The notes below the pieces were generated by a model. That model saw nothing but the letters and a program-made list of their open reading frames with translations, searched no databases and was not told the DNA's origin. This document shows positions 1-8,394 of a stretch of DNA of 15,074 nucleotides, piece by piece. The stretch lies in contig JAMPYA010000040.1 in the NCBI GenBank assembly GCA_023700885.1, positions 1-15,074 of the forward strand, read 5' to 3'. This stretch comes from Flavobacteriaceae bacterium (GTDB lineage Bacteria > Bacteroidota > Bacteroidia > Flavobacteriales > Flavobacteriaceae). Position numbers and translations under genes: made by a program. The stretch's first letter is position 1. The number at the start of each line of letters is the position of its first letter.

Positions 1-1593
1 CAGCGCGGTATTGAAACCTATGAACAAGCCAAGCATTTTTTCAGACCAAGCTTGTCAGATTTACACAATCCGTATTTGATGAAAGATATGGAAAAAGCAG
101 TTTCTCGCATTGAAAAGGCCATTATGGCTCAAGAAAAAATAATGGTATATGGCGATTATGATGTGGACGGAACTTCATCTGTTGCACTTGTTTTTACTTA
201 TTTATCTCAATTTACCAATTTAGTTACGACCTATATACCAGATCGATACGGAGAGGGTTATGGAATTTCATATCAAGGGATTGATTATGCTTCAGATAAT
301 GGAATTTCATTAATTATAGCATTAGATTGTGGTATCAAAGAAGCCACTAAAGTAAAATATGCAACTGAAAAAAATATTGACTTTATCATTTGTGATCATC
401 ATCTTCCAGGTGAAGAAATACCAAAAGCAATAGCTGTTTTAAATCCCAAACAATTAGATTGTGAATATCCATATAAAGAACTCTGTGGATGTGGAGTAGG
501 TTTTAAATTGATTCAGGCAATAGCAGAAAAACAGCATCAAACTATTGATGATTTAATTTCATATTTAGATTTAGTGGCTACAGCCATTGCTGCTGATATA
601 GTTCCTATAGATGGAGAGAATAGAATTTTAGCTTACTTTGGATTAAAACAAATTAATGCTAATCCTAGACCGGGAATTAAAGCTCTTATTTATCAAAATA
701 AAAAAGAACTGACTATTACAGATGTAGTTTTTCAAATTGCACCTAGAATAAACGCTGCAGGAAGAATGAAACACGGTAATCATGCCGTCGAATTATTAAT
801 TGAAAATGACTTTGAAACGGCTCTAACTTTTGCTGAAGCAATTGAAATTTATAACACAGACCGAAGAGCGGCTGATAAAGAAATTACAGAACAAGCCTTA
901 GTTCAAATTTTGGAAAACAAAGAAGAGTTAAAGTGTAGCACTGTAGTTTTTAATAAAAACTGGCATAAAGGAGTGATTGGAATTGTTGCTTCCCGTTTAA
1001 TAGAAACTTACTACCGACCAACTATTGTTTTTACTGAGAGTAATGGACTTTATGTAGCTTCAGCAAGATCTGTAAACGGATTTGATTTATACAATGCCAT
1101 TGAAAAATGTGCCGATTTATTAGTGCAATTTGGAGGTCATACACATGCTGCCGGACTTGCTTTGTTGCCGGAGAATTATCAATTATTTAAAGAGAAGTTT
1201 GAAACCGTTGTAACATTAATAATTCATGAAAATTCTAAAACCCCTGAAATAATAGTCGATTTAGAAATTGATTTAACCTCAATTACCCCTAAATTTTATA
1301 GAATTTTAAAACAATTAGAACCTTACGGTCCAGCTAATATGAAACCTGTTTTTTTAAGTACAGGTTTACGCGATAATGGTTATGGAAAACCAGTTGGAGC
1401 CGATGGAAATCACGTTAAATTGTGTATTATTAATGGAGCAGATTCTAAAACATACAATGCAATCGGCTTTGATTTAGCTAAAAAATATGCTCAAACTAAT
1501 GGAGGTTTTCAATCAGTTTATACCATTGAAGAAAATCATTGGAATGGAAATGCCAGTCTACAATTAATGCTTAAAGATATAAAAGGCGAATAA
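1..1593 (+). CDS. recJ: Single-stranded-DNA-specific 5'-3' exonuclease RecJ (5' end outside window)
   Basis: RecJ is a cytoplasmic DHH-family exonuclease that degrades single-stranded DNA 5' to 3' in recombinational and mismatch repair. The visible 530 codons contain the DHH motifs in order: DYDVDG (nt 154-171), ALDCG, CDHHLPG (nt 391-411; the DHH is at 394-402) and VATAIAADIVP. The DHHA1 glycine-rich motif GGHTHAAG follows at about nt 1132-1155, then a C-terminal OB-type domain. The frame is open to base 1 and its first codons (QRGIETYEQAKHFF, then RPSLSDLHNP) already look like the RecJ N-terminal region. The gene therefore starts upstream and the TTG at 52 is not the start. From the usual length of the family about 30-40 residues are missing. 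It ends in a hairpin terminator and converges on the next gene. Nothing unusual is seen in the catalytic residues. Confidence 0.96.
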   Translation, partial: QRGIETYEQAKHFFRPSLSDLHNPYLMKDMEKAVSRIEKAIMAQEKIMVYGDYDVDGTSSVALVFTYLSQFTNLVTTYIPDRYGEGYGISYQGIDYASDNGISLIIALDCGIKEATKVKYATEKNIDFIICDHHLPGEEIPKAIAVLNPKQLDCEYPYKELCGCGVGFKLIQAIAEKQHQTIDDLISYLDLVATAIAADIVPIDGENRILAYFGLKQINANPRPGIKALIYQNKKELTITDVVFQIAPRINAAGRMKHGNHAVELLIENDFETALTFAEAIEIYNTDRRAADKEITEQALVQILENKEELKCSTVVFNKNWHKGVIGIVASRLIETYYRPTIVFTESNGLYVASARSVNGFDLYNAIEKCADLLVQFGGHTHAAGLALLPENYQLFKEKFETVVTLIIHENSKTPEIIVDLEIDLTSITPKFYRILKQLEPYGPANMKPVFLSTGLRDNGYGKPVGADGNHVKLCIINGADSKTYNAIGFDLAKKYAQTNGGFQSVYTIEENHWNGNASLQLMLKDIKGE

Positions 1594-1620
1594 AAAATCC
1601 TGAAAAATTCAGGATTTTTA
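1593..1620. terminator. Bidirectional intrinsic terminator between recJ and the convergent phosphoesterase gene
   Basis: A perfect 12-bp stem, AAAAATCCTGAA with TTCAGGATTTTT, and a 3-base loop. It begins within the recJ stop codon. The A-tract on one side and T-tract on the other give a U-run in either direction, so it can end recJ and also the minus-strand gene whose stop is at 1626. Confidence 0.85.
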
Positions 1621-1625
1621 TAATA

Positions 1626-2678
1626 CTATTTTTGTGCTCTGATGAGATGAATATAAACAGGAAAGTGATCACTATACCCACCTGCATAAGTGTTAAATGA
1701 ATAACTTCTCATAGGATATCCTTTATATTGCCCTTCTCTATTAATTATATAACTCGGATTGTAAATTCCTGCCCTAAAGAAACGGTAAGATGAAAAGTCT
1801 TTATTATTAGTTACCAAAGTTGAAGTGAAAAATATCTGATCAAATAAATTGATATTATCTCTATAACCAAGAGTGTTTAACCCTTTTTTAAACATTTCTT
1901 CAAACGGATTGTAAATTGATCCCTCTTCAACTTTTTTGGGATTAGATTCTGTTTTCAAAATATTTTTTAAACTCGAGTTTATGGGATCATCATTTAAATC
2001 GCCCATTGAAATAATTTTTGCACTAGGATCATTTCTTCTAATTTCACTCATAATTTCAATATTTAAAGCCGCAGCTTTTTCTCTACTAGGTCTAGAAGCA
2101 ACTTCCCCACCTTTTCTACTTGGCCAGTGATTTACAATAAAATGAATCAGTTCTCCATCTAAATACCCAGAAACCATTAGCTGATCTCTAGTATAATATC
2201 GTTTGCCTTCATCATATAATTGTAATTGAAACGATTTATGATTTATAGGTTTAAAATAATGTTCTTGATAGAGTAATGCCACATCAATTCCGCGCGAATC
2301 TTTAGAATCATAATGTACAATGCCCCATCTTTTATCTTTTAATTTTCCAGTTTTTACTAGATCTTCTAATACATTTCTATTTTCAAGTTCGCACACACCA
2401 ATAATTACAGGACTATTTTTAGATTGATCACTTCCAATTTCTGATAATACTCTAGCTAATTTTTCAAGTTTATCTTTATAAACTTCAGAGGTGTATCTGT
2501 TGGTTCCATTTGGTGTAAATTCATCATCATTAATTAATGGATCATTAATGGTGTCAAATAGGTTTTCTAAATTATAAAATGCTATCGTTCTGATTTGATA
2601 ATTTTTCTCTGTTTTTTGACCATATGTATAAGAAAAAATCAAAAAACCAAAAAGTAAAAAAAAGGATTTTTTAATCAT
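1626..2678 (-). CDS. Secreted endonuclease/exonuclease/phosphatase (EEP) family protein
   Basis: A 350-residue exported member of the EEP (DNase I/exonuclease III-like) fold. Residues 1-20 are a signal peptide with likely cleavage before Q21, and there is no lipobox. The family's active-site blocks appear in order: NLENLF (36-41), CELENR (96-101, containing the metal-binding glutamate), DSRGIDVALLY (127-137), VNHWPS (182-187), GDLNDDP (226-232) and SDHFP (336-340). All expected catalytic Asn, Asp, Glu and His residues are present, so it should be an active Mg-dependent phosphodiesterase, acting in the periplasm or outside the cell. The substrate cannot be read from the sequence: nuclease is favoured, but phosphodiesters of lipids or sugars are possible. 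It is divergent from a TonB-dependent receptor operon encoding a DUF5689 lipoprotein, which suggests a role in nutrient acquisition. Confidence 0.88.
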   Translation of the reverse strand: MIKKSFFLLFGFLIFSYTYGQKTEKNYQIRTIAFYNLENLFDTINDPLINDDEFTPNGTNRYTSEVYKDKLEKLARVLSEIGSDQSKNSPVIIGVCELENRNVLEDLVKTGKLKDKRWGIVHYDSKDSRGIDVALLYQEHYFKPINHKSFQLQLYDEGKRYYTRDQLMVSGYLDGELIHFIVNHWPSRKGGEVASRPSREKAAALNIEIMSEIRRNDPSAKIISMGDLNDDPINSSLKNILKTESNPKKVEEGSIYNPFEEMFKKGLNTLGYRDNINLFDQIFFTSTLVTNNKDFSSYRFFRAGIYNPSYIINREGQYKGYPMRSYSFNTYAGGYSDHFPVYIHLIRAQK

Positions 2679-2697
2679 AATTTTAAATAGTTAGTTG

Positions 2698-2705
2698 CAA
2701 ATCTA
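2698..2705 (-). promoter_or_regulatory. Candidate -7 box for the EEP phosphoesterase gene
   Basis: On the minus strand this reads TAGATTTG, a full match to the Bacteroidetes -7 consensus TAnnTTTG, about 20 bases before the ATG at 2678. No clear -33 TTTG is seen. The leader would be only about 12 bases and lacks a Shine-Dalgarno sequence, as is usual in this phylum. Confidence 0.45.
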
Positions 2706-2747
2706 AATTAATTAGATGTTAATAAAATCATAAAAATTAAAAGTAAG

Positions 2748-2777
2748 TTTTAAGAAAAGGATTTATATGTAAATTTC
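2748..2777 (+). promoter_or_regulatory. Possible promoter for the receptor/DUF5689 operon
   Basis: TTTT at 2748-2751 and TAAATTTC at 2770-2777 are separated by 18 bases. Each matches the Bacteroidetes -33/-7 elements (TTTG / TAnnTTTG) except for the final G. The predicted start lies near 2784, giving a leader of about 34 bases. The match is imperfect and the region is very AT-rich, so this is a weak call. Confidence 0.3.
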
Positions 2778-2817
2778 ACTACCTTTTTAATAATGAAAAG
2801 CGGTAAATATTATATAT

Positions 2818-5568
2818 ATGATAAAAAAAATTGCTATTTTAATTTCTGGATTTTTAATCTTGGGTTTTGGTAATTCTTATGCTCAGCAGAAAATTAAAGG
2901 AACCGTGGCCTCATCAGATTCAGAAAAAGTATTAATTGGTGTTTCAGTTTCAATTCAAGGAACTGAGATAAAACAATTATCTGGAGATTATGGAGAATTC
3001 CTCTTAACAAATGTGAGCAGCGGTTCACAGGTTGTAAAATTTCGATTAGAAGGATATGAAACGCTTCATTTTCAAATTAATATTGAAAAGGAAAAAGATT
3101 TAGACTTAGGTTTAATAACCATGTATCCAATTTTTACTGCAGATTTTGATACAAGTATCATTTCTTTGTCAGAAGACGAACTTTCTGAAGATGAAAAAGG
3201 AGGTTCAGAAAACGTGTCGGGTTTACTGCAATCTTCAAAAGATGCCTTTATGAGAGCTGCTGCGTTTAATTTTGGTCAGGCCAGATTTAGAGTTCGAGGT
3301 TTTGATTCGGGTTACGGTCAATTATTATTGAACGGTATTTTGATGAACAAAATGTATGATGGAAGACCTCAATGGAGTAACTGGGGAGGTATAAATGACG
3401 CGACCAGAAATCAGGAGTTTTCTAACGGATTATTAGCTTCCGATATAACTTTTGGAGGTATTTTAGGATCTACTAATATCAATACTAGAGCTTCCAACTA
3501 CAGACTCGGATCGAGTGTTTCATATGCTTCAACAAACACCAATTATACCGGAAGAGTTATGGCCACTCATTCATCTGGTTTATCAAAAAATGGTTGGACT
3601 TATGTGTTTTCCGGATCACGACGTTTTGCAGAAAATGCTTACTATGATGGAACAACTTATAACGCCTGGTCTGCATTTATGGCTGTTGAGAAAAAAATAA
3701 ATGATAACCATAGTTTAAACTTAACAGCAATTTATACTCCGGTGCGTAGAGCAAAATCTTCTGCAAATACACAAGAGGTTTATGACTTGGCAGGCCTAAA
3801 ATATAATGCTTATTGGGGATATCAAAATGGAGAAAAACGCAATTCGCGAATCAAAGAAATCAAAGAGCCGTTAATTATTTTAAGTCACTATTGGAAAATT
3901 GATAAAACAACAACTTTAAATACCAATATAGCTTATCAATTTGGTCATATTGGAGATAGTCGGTTAAATTATGCCAATGCGCCTAATCCGGATCCAACAT
4001 ATTATAGAAATTTACCGAGCTATTATTTAAGATTTCAAGATAATTTAAATTATACAGGTGCTTATTTAGCAGGTGAAGCATTTAGATATGACCCTAGTTA
4101 TAGTCAGATAAATTGGGAAAATTTATATAGAGCAAATATTGAAAATCAAACCACTCATTATTATTTGTCAGAAGATAGAGTAGATGATAAAACAATTACT
4201 GCAAATACAATTTTAAAAAAAAGTTTGACTAAAAGCATCACCTTAAATGCCGGATTTACATATAGAAATTTGAAATCAGAGAATTATGCTCAAATTTTAG
4301 ATTTATTAGGTGGCGAAAACTTTTTAGATGTTGATTATTTTGCTACCGGTGATGCCATGCAAAGCGATTTAAATAATCTAAACAGAATTGTTAAAGTTGG
4401 CGATAAGTTTAATTATCATTATAATATTATCGCCAATGACATAAATTCATTTTTACAATTTCAATTTAAATATTATCAAGTAGATTTTTATCTTGGAACT
4501 CATTTTGGTATAAGAAATTATCAAAGAGAAGGCTTTTATAAGAACGGAACATTTGCTAATAACTCTTTTGGTAAAAGTGAAAAAAAAGTATTTACTGATA
4601 TAAGTTTTAAAGGTGGCGCTACCTACAAAATTAATGGACGTAATTTAATAGATTTTAATGCAGGTTTTATAAATCAAGCGCCAACTATTAGAAATGCTTT
4701 CGCCAATGCTAGGGTTCATAATGAATTTACACCAGATTTAAAATCAGAAAAAATTACAAATGGAGATTTAAGTTATGTTTTCAGATCACCCAAAATTCAG
4801 ACTAGATTAACTGGATATTATACCAAATTTGAAAATGTAACTGAAACTTCTTTCTTTTTTGCAGAAGGATTAAGAGGAGATGAAGCAGATTTTGTTGCAG
4901 AAATCTTAACCGGAGTAGAAAAATTAAATATTGGTGCAGAATTTGGTGTTGAAGTACAAATAGTTCCTACAGTTAAATTAATAGGTGTTGTTGCTTTAGG
5001 TCAATACACCTATAACAACAATCCTCATTTGTATATTCAGTCAGATGTATTTACAGACCTTAAAAGTGATTTTGGAAAAGCATACATAAAAGATTATAAA
5101 TTTTCCGGAACACCTCAAAGAGCTTTTTCTGTTGGTTTTGAATATAGAGACCCAAAATTCTGGTGGTTTAGTGCCAATGCTAATTTATTGTCGCATAATT
5201 ATTTAGACATTTCGCCGCTATTAAGAACAGATAATTTTTATTTAAGAGCAGACGGACTTCCTTTTCCTGATGCAACCCAAGAAGAAGTAAATCGGTTGTT
5301 AAAACAAGAAAAATTTGATGATGCCTATTTGGTAAATATTGCCGGAGGCAAATCTTGGAGACTGAAAAATAATTATTATTTAGGATTCTTTGCCAGCGTT
5401 AATAATGTTCTTGGCGAAGTATATAAATCTGGCGGTTATGAACAATCTAGAAACGCCAACTTTAGCGAGTTAAAACAAGACAAAGATTTGCAATATCCAA
5501 CTTTTGGACCTAAGTATTACTATGGTAATGGCGCCACTTATTATTGCAATATTTATTTACGATTTTAA
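2818..5568 (+). CDS. TonB-dependent outer-membrane receptor (paired with DUF5689 lipoprotein)
   Basis: A 916-residue outer-membrane active transporter. Residues 1-22 are a signal peptide (cleavage after SYA, before Q23). A carboxypeptidase-regulatory-like beta-sandwich covers about 25-100 (GVSVSIQGT, then SGDYGEFLL, then EGYET). A TonB-box-like segment, DTSIISLSED, lies at 111-120, followed by an acidic stretch (SEDELSEDEKGG). The plug is about 130-225, with RVRGFDSGYGQLLLNG as its signature. The remainder is a beta-barrel of alternating aromatic strands ending in the terminal phenylalanine typical of barrel proteins. The partner downstream is a DUF5689 lipoprotein, not SusD, so this is not a standard SusCD glycan system. 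The ATG follows an AT-rich leader without Shine-Dalgarno. The substrate is unknown; the divergent EEP enzyme points to a phosphodiester or its products. Confidence 0.9.
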   Translation: MIKKIAILISGFLILGFGNSYAQQKIKGTVASSDSEKVLIGVSVSIQGTEIKQLSGDYGEFLLTNVSSGSQVVKFRLEGYETLHFQINIEKEKDLDLGLITMYPIFTADFDTSIISLSEDELSEDEKGGSENVSGLLQSSKDAFMRAAAFNFGQARFRVRGFDSGYGQLLLNGILMNKMYDGRPQWSNWGGINDATRNQEFSNGLLASDITFGGILGSTNINTRASNYRLGSSVSYASTNTNYTGRVMATHSSGLSKNGWTYVFSGSRRFAENAYYDGTTYNAWSAFMAVEKKINDNHSLNLTAIYTPVRRAKSSANTQEVYDLAGLKYNAYWGYQNGEKRNSRIKEIKEPLIILSHYWKIDKTTTLNTNIAYQFGHIGDSRLNYANAPNPDPTYYRNLPSYYLRFQDNLNYTGAYLAGEAFRYDPSYSQINWENLYRANIENQTTHYYLSEDRVDDKTITANTILKKSLTKSITLNAGFTYRNLKSENYAQILDLLGGENFLDVDYFATGDAMQSDLNNLNRIVKVGDKFNYHYNIIANDINSFLQFQFKYYQVDFYLGTHFGIRNYQREGFYKNGTFANNSFGKSEKKVFTDISFKGGATYKINGRNLIDFNAGFINQAPTIRNAFANARVHNEFTPDLKSEKITNGDLSYVFRSPKIQTRLTGYYTKFENVTETSFFFAEGLRGDEADFVAEILTGVEKLNIGAEFGVEVQIVPTVKLIGVVALGQYTYNNNPHLYIQSDVFTDLKSDFGKAYIKDYKFSGTPQRAFSVGFEYRDPKFWWFSANANLLSHNYLDISPLLRTDNFYLRADGLPFPDATQEEVNRLLKQEKFDDAYLVNIAGGKSWRLKNNYYLGFFASVNNVLGEVYKSGGYEQSRNANFSELKQDKDLQYPTFGPKYYYGNGATYYCNIYLRF

Positions 5569-5594
5569 TTAATTAACTGAAAATATTTTAAAAA

Positions 5595-6977
5595 ATGAAA
5601 ACAAATAAATTAATAAAGTGCTACTTCAGATTGATAGCAATAATAGGAATTTTAACTTCGTGTGTAGAAGATTCTCAATACGATACCCCAACAATCAAAA
5701 ATCCAAATTGTGATACGCCAAATCTGATAGCAACCACAACACTCGAAGTGGTAACAAGATTGGCAAAAGAATCATTTAGTGTGCCAATCCATAGATTTAC
5801 TTCGGATGATATTATAGAAGGTTATGTAGTTTCTAGTGATAAAGGAGGCAATATCTTTAAACAAATTTATATTCAGGATAAACCTGAAAATCCAAGTTTT
5901 GCAGTTGTTCTTAATGTTGATGAATATGATACCCATGTAAAGTTTCAAGTTGGAAGTAAAGTATTTGTTAAATTAAATGGTCTTGCTGTATCAAACAATT
6001 TTGGATCCATAGAAATTGGTGTTGGTAATGGAAGTCAATTAGAAAATATTCCGGTCGAATTATCAAGAAAACAAATTTTAAAAGCATGTGAGCCAATTGC
6101 TACAATTATTCCTAAGAAAATGTTAATATCTCAACTTACAAAAGATCATTTAGGAATGCTTGTTGAAATTGAAAAAATTAGATTAAAAAAATCTGATTTA
6201 GGATTTAGTTATGCCGGAACAACTTACAGTGGCTACAGTAGAAATTTTGAAACAGTAGATAATGATTGTTTCTTAAATGGAAGCATCATTTTGAGAACAA
6301 GTAAGTATGCTGATTTTGCATTAACACCAATACCAAAAGAACAAGGCAGCATTGTAGCAATTTTAAGCGAATATAGTGGTACCTATCAATTGTTTATTAG
6401 AGATACTGATGATATAAAATTAACAACACCTCCGTGTAATGCACCATTACCAATAACTTTAATAGATGAGAATTTAGAGAAATATGCCTTAGATAATGGG
6501 TTTTTAACATCTGGTGTTTATGCACTCAATTTAACAGGTTGGAAAAATCACTCTACTGAAGGAACAGTAAAATGGCAATTAGACAAACTATCAACTAATG
6601 CTTTTGCAATGTTTCAGGCAACTTCAAGTCCCGGAGGAAATTACGTTGGTTGGTTAATTACTCCGCAGTTAGATATGGATCTTCAAATTAATGAAAGTTT
6701 GAGTTTTAATATTCAAAAATTAACTGTTGCCGGAAGTCAGACTGAGTTAGAAGTTTTATATTCTAGTAATTGGGACGGAACAGATGCCGGAATTAGAACT
6801 GCAACCTGGAATAATTTACCATTAACCTATCCAGTCGCTACAAGTACCAACACATTAAATACGCTTAATTTATCTCAATTTACAGGTAAAATACATATTG
6901 CTTTTAAATATAATGGAAGTTCAACTAACAAAACAAAATGGAGATTAGATGATATCAAAATTACAGGAATGAGGTAA
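5595..6977 (+). CDS. DUF5689 domain lipoprotein with C-terminal jelly-roll-like domain
   Basis: A 460-residue lipoprotein: a short signal peptide with lipobox LTSC, lipidated at Cys23, then VED, compatible with surface export of a Bacteroidetes lipoprotein. Residues about 60-275 match DUF5689. This part looks like two OB-fold-type units, the first IEGYVVSSDKGGN through GSKVFVKLNGL (74-130) and the second ending GSIVAILSEYSGTYQLFIRD (251-270). Residues about 285-460 resemble the choice-of-anchor-J/cleaved-adhesin jelly roll seen in carbohydrate-binding modules (GWLITPQLD, then WRLDDIKITG at the end). It starts 26 bases after the receptor stop with no terminator between, so it is in the same operon. 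It is probably the extracellular substrate-binding partner of the receptor. OB folds often bind nucleic acid, but the ligand is inferred, not shown. Confidence 0.82.
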   Translation: MKTNKLIKCYFRLIAIIGILTSCVEDSQYDTPTIKNPNCDTPNLIATTTLEVVTRLAKESFSVPIHRFTSDDIIEGYVVSSDKGGNIFKQIYIQDKPENPSFAVVLNVDEYDTHVKFQVGSKVFVKLNGLAVSNNFGSIEIGVGNGSQLENIPVELSRKQILKACEPIATIIPKKMLISQLTKDHLGMLVEIEKIRLKKSDLGFSYAGTTYSGYSRNFETVDNDCFLNGSIILRTSKYADFALTPIPKEQGSIVAILSEYSGTYQLFIRDTDDIKLTTPPCNAPLPITLIDENLEKYALDNGFLTSGVYALNLTGWKNHSTEGTVKWQLDKLSTNAFAMFQATSSPGGNYVGWLITPQLDMDLQINESLSFNIQKLTVAGSQTELEVLYSSNWDGTDAGIRTATWNNLPLTYPVATSTNTLNTLNLSQFTGKIHIAFKYNGSSTNKTKWRLDDIKITGMR

Positions 6978-7007
6978 TAAATTGCAAATTATTTTTTAAA
7001 CTTATTG

Positions 7008-7038
7008 AAACCTACTCAATTTATTGAGTAGGTTTTTT
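7008..7038 (+). terminator. Intrinsic terminator of the receptor/DUF5689 operon
   Basis: A perfect 12-bp stem, AAACCTACTCAA with TTGAGTAGGTTT, a 4-base loop TTTA and a run of six T. It lies about 30 bases after the DUF5689 stop codon and separates this operon from hflX. Confidence 0.9.
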
Positions 7039-7043
7039 AATTG

Positions 7044-7073
7044 ATTGAGTTATCAAAATTACTCGTAAATTTG
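7044..7073 (+). promoter_or_regulatory. hflX promoter
   Basis: TAAATTTG at 7066-7073 is a perfect TAnnTTTG -7 box. ATTG at 7044-7047 is a plausible -33 element with an 18-base spacer. The predicted transcription start is near 7080, giving a leader of about a dozen bases before the ATG at 7093. The terminator just upstream makes an independent promoter necessary. Confidence 0.55.
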
Positions 7074-7092
7074 CAGTTCAATGTGAAATGGT

Positions 7093-8304
7093 ATGATAGA
7101 AAAGAAAGAAATAGTTTATGAAAAAGTAGTATTAGTTGGACTTATTACTCAAAAACAAACAGAAGAACAGGCAGATGAATATTTAGATGAGTTAGAATTT
7201 CTGACGCAAACTGCCGGCGGGGAGGTAATAAAAAGATTTGTACAAAGACTTGAGTTTCCAAATCCGAAAACATTTTTAGGAACTGGAAAACTCGAAGAAG
7301 TAAAGAATTATATCACAGAAAATGAGATAGGAACTGCTATTTTTGATGATGAATTATCGCCATCACAATTAAAAAATATTGAGAAAGTGCTTAATATTAA
7401 AGTGCTTGATAGAACTAATTTAATCCTTGATATTTTTGCTCAACGAGCTCAAACCAGTTATGCTAGAACTCAAGTAGAATTAGCACAATGTCAATATTTA
7501 TTGCCTCGTTTAACACGCTTATGGACGCATTTAGAACGTCAAAAAGGGGGAATTGGTTTAAGAGGTCCGGGTGAAACAGAAATTGAAACTGACCGTCGTA
7601 TTATTCGCGATAAAATTTCTTTATTAAAAGAGAAATTAAAAATTATCGACAAACAAATGGCGGTTCAAAGAAAAAATCGCGGGAAAATGGTTCGAGTTGC
7701 ATTGGTTGGTTATACCAATGTTGGAAAATCAACCTTGATGAATGTTATTAGTAAAAGTGAGGTATTTGCTGAAAATAAACTATTCGCTACGCTTGATACA
7801 ACCGTTCGTAAAGTAGTGATTCGCAACATTCCTTTTTTATTAACAGATACCGTTGGGTTTATCAGAAAATTACCTACACAATTAGTAGAATCGTTTAAAT
7901 CTACTTTAGATGAAGTTCGTGAAGCTGATTTATTGTTGCATATAGTTGATATTTCTCACCCAAATTTTGAAGAACATATTGCATCCGTAGCGTCAACTTT
8001 AGCTGATATAAAATGCAGTGATAAAACTGTAATTATGGTTTTTAATAAAATTGATAATTATTCACATCAAACTATTGATAGTGATGATTTGGTGACTCAA
8101 AAAGCAAAAGAACACTATACTTTAGAAGATTGGGAAAAAACTTGGATGAGCAAGATGCAAAATAATTGTGTCTTTATATCTGCACTTAACAAAGAAAATA
8201 TGGAAGATTTCAAAGAAATTGTCTTTGAAGAGGTTAAAAAAATTCACATCACTAGATTTCCTTACAATGATTTTCTGTATCAAGAATTTGAAGAGGAAAT
8301 CTAA
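7093..8304 (+). CDS. hflX: Ribosome-associated GTPase HflX
   Basis: HflX is a cytoplasmic GTPase that binds 50S and 70S ribosomes; in other bacteria it splits stalled ribosomes, notably under stress. The 403-residue product has the N-terminal HflX domain (ending near 110), the conserved GGIGLRGPGETEIETDRR region (152-169) and a helical linker. The G domain follows: G1 GYTNVGKST (206-214), switch threonines in FATLDTTVR (231-239), G3 DTVGF (252-256), G4 NKID (318-321) and G5 SAL (363-365). About 40 residues between G4 and G5 (rich in Glu, Lys and Trp) form an insertion that I recall from Bacteroidetes homologues. The ATG at 7088 in another frame stops at once, so 7093 is the start. Monocistronic, with its own promoter and terminator. 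Confidence 0.96.
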   Translation: MIEKKEIVYEKVVLVGLITQKQTEEQADEYLDELEFLTQTAGGEVIKRFVQRLEFPNPKTFLGTGKLEEVKNYITENEIGTAIFDDELSPSQLKNIEKVLNIKVLDRTNLILDIFAQRAQTSYARTQVELAQCQYLLPRLTRLWTHLERQKGGIGLRGPGETEIETDRRIIRDKISLLKEKLKIIDKQMAVQRKNRGKMVRVALVGYTNVGKSTLMNVISKSEVFAENKLFATLDTTVRKVVIRNIPFLLTDTVGFIRKLPTQLVESFKSTLDEVREADLLLHIVDISHPNFEEHIASVASTLADIKCSDKTVIMVFNKIDNYSHQTIDSDDLVTQKAKEHYTLEDWEKTWMSKMQNNCVFISALNKENMEDFKEIVFEEVKKIHITRFPYNDFLYQEFEEEI

Positions 8305-8325
8305 AAAATCAAATTAATACAAATC

Positions 8326-8359
8326 AAAAAAGAGGGAATTTTTCCCTCTTTTCTTTTTT
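8326..8359. terminator. Bidirectional terminator between hflX and the beta-helix lipoprotein gene
   Basis: An 11-bp perfect stem, AAAAGAGGGAA with TTCCCTCTTTT, and a TTT loop. T-rich sequence follows on the plus strand, and the A-tract at 8326-8331 gives a U-run on the minus strand. It can therefore end hflX and the minus-strand gene that stops at 8395. Confidence 0.82.
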
Positions 8360-8394
8360 AACTAATTAACTAATTTATCAATGGAAACGGATGT

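Noticed and set aside
52..54. TTG as possible start codon of recJ
   Set aside because: The same frame is open to base 1 and codons 1-17 already encode RecJ-like sequence (QRGIETYEQAKHFF), so the gene is simply cut by the window edge.
1936..2130. Short reading frame antisense to the EEP gene
   Set aside because: It lies wholly inside a well-supported coding gene, has no family resemblance and no promoter; it is a shadow frame. The same applies to the small antisense or out-of-frame frames at 3515-3700, 9152-9439, 10512-10787, 10918-11121, 11614-11814, 12018-12239 and 12387-12614.
2818..6977. Classical SusC/SusD glycan-uptake pair
   Set aside because: The lipoprotein has DUF5689 and a jelly-roll-like domain with no SusD (TPR-type, helical) character, and no glycosidase or sulfatase is present.
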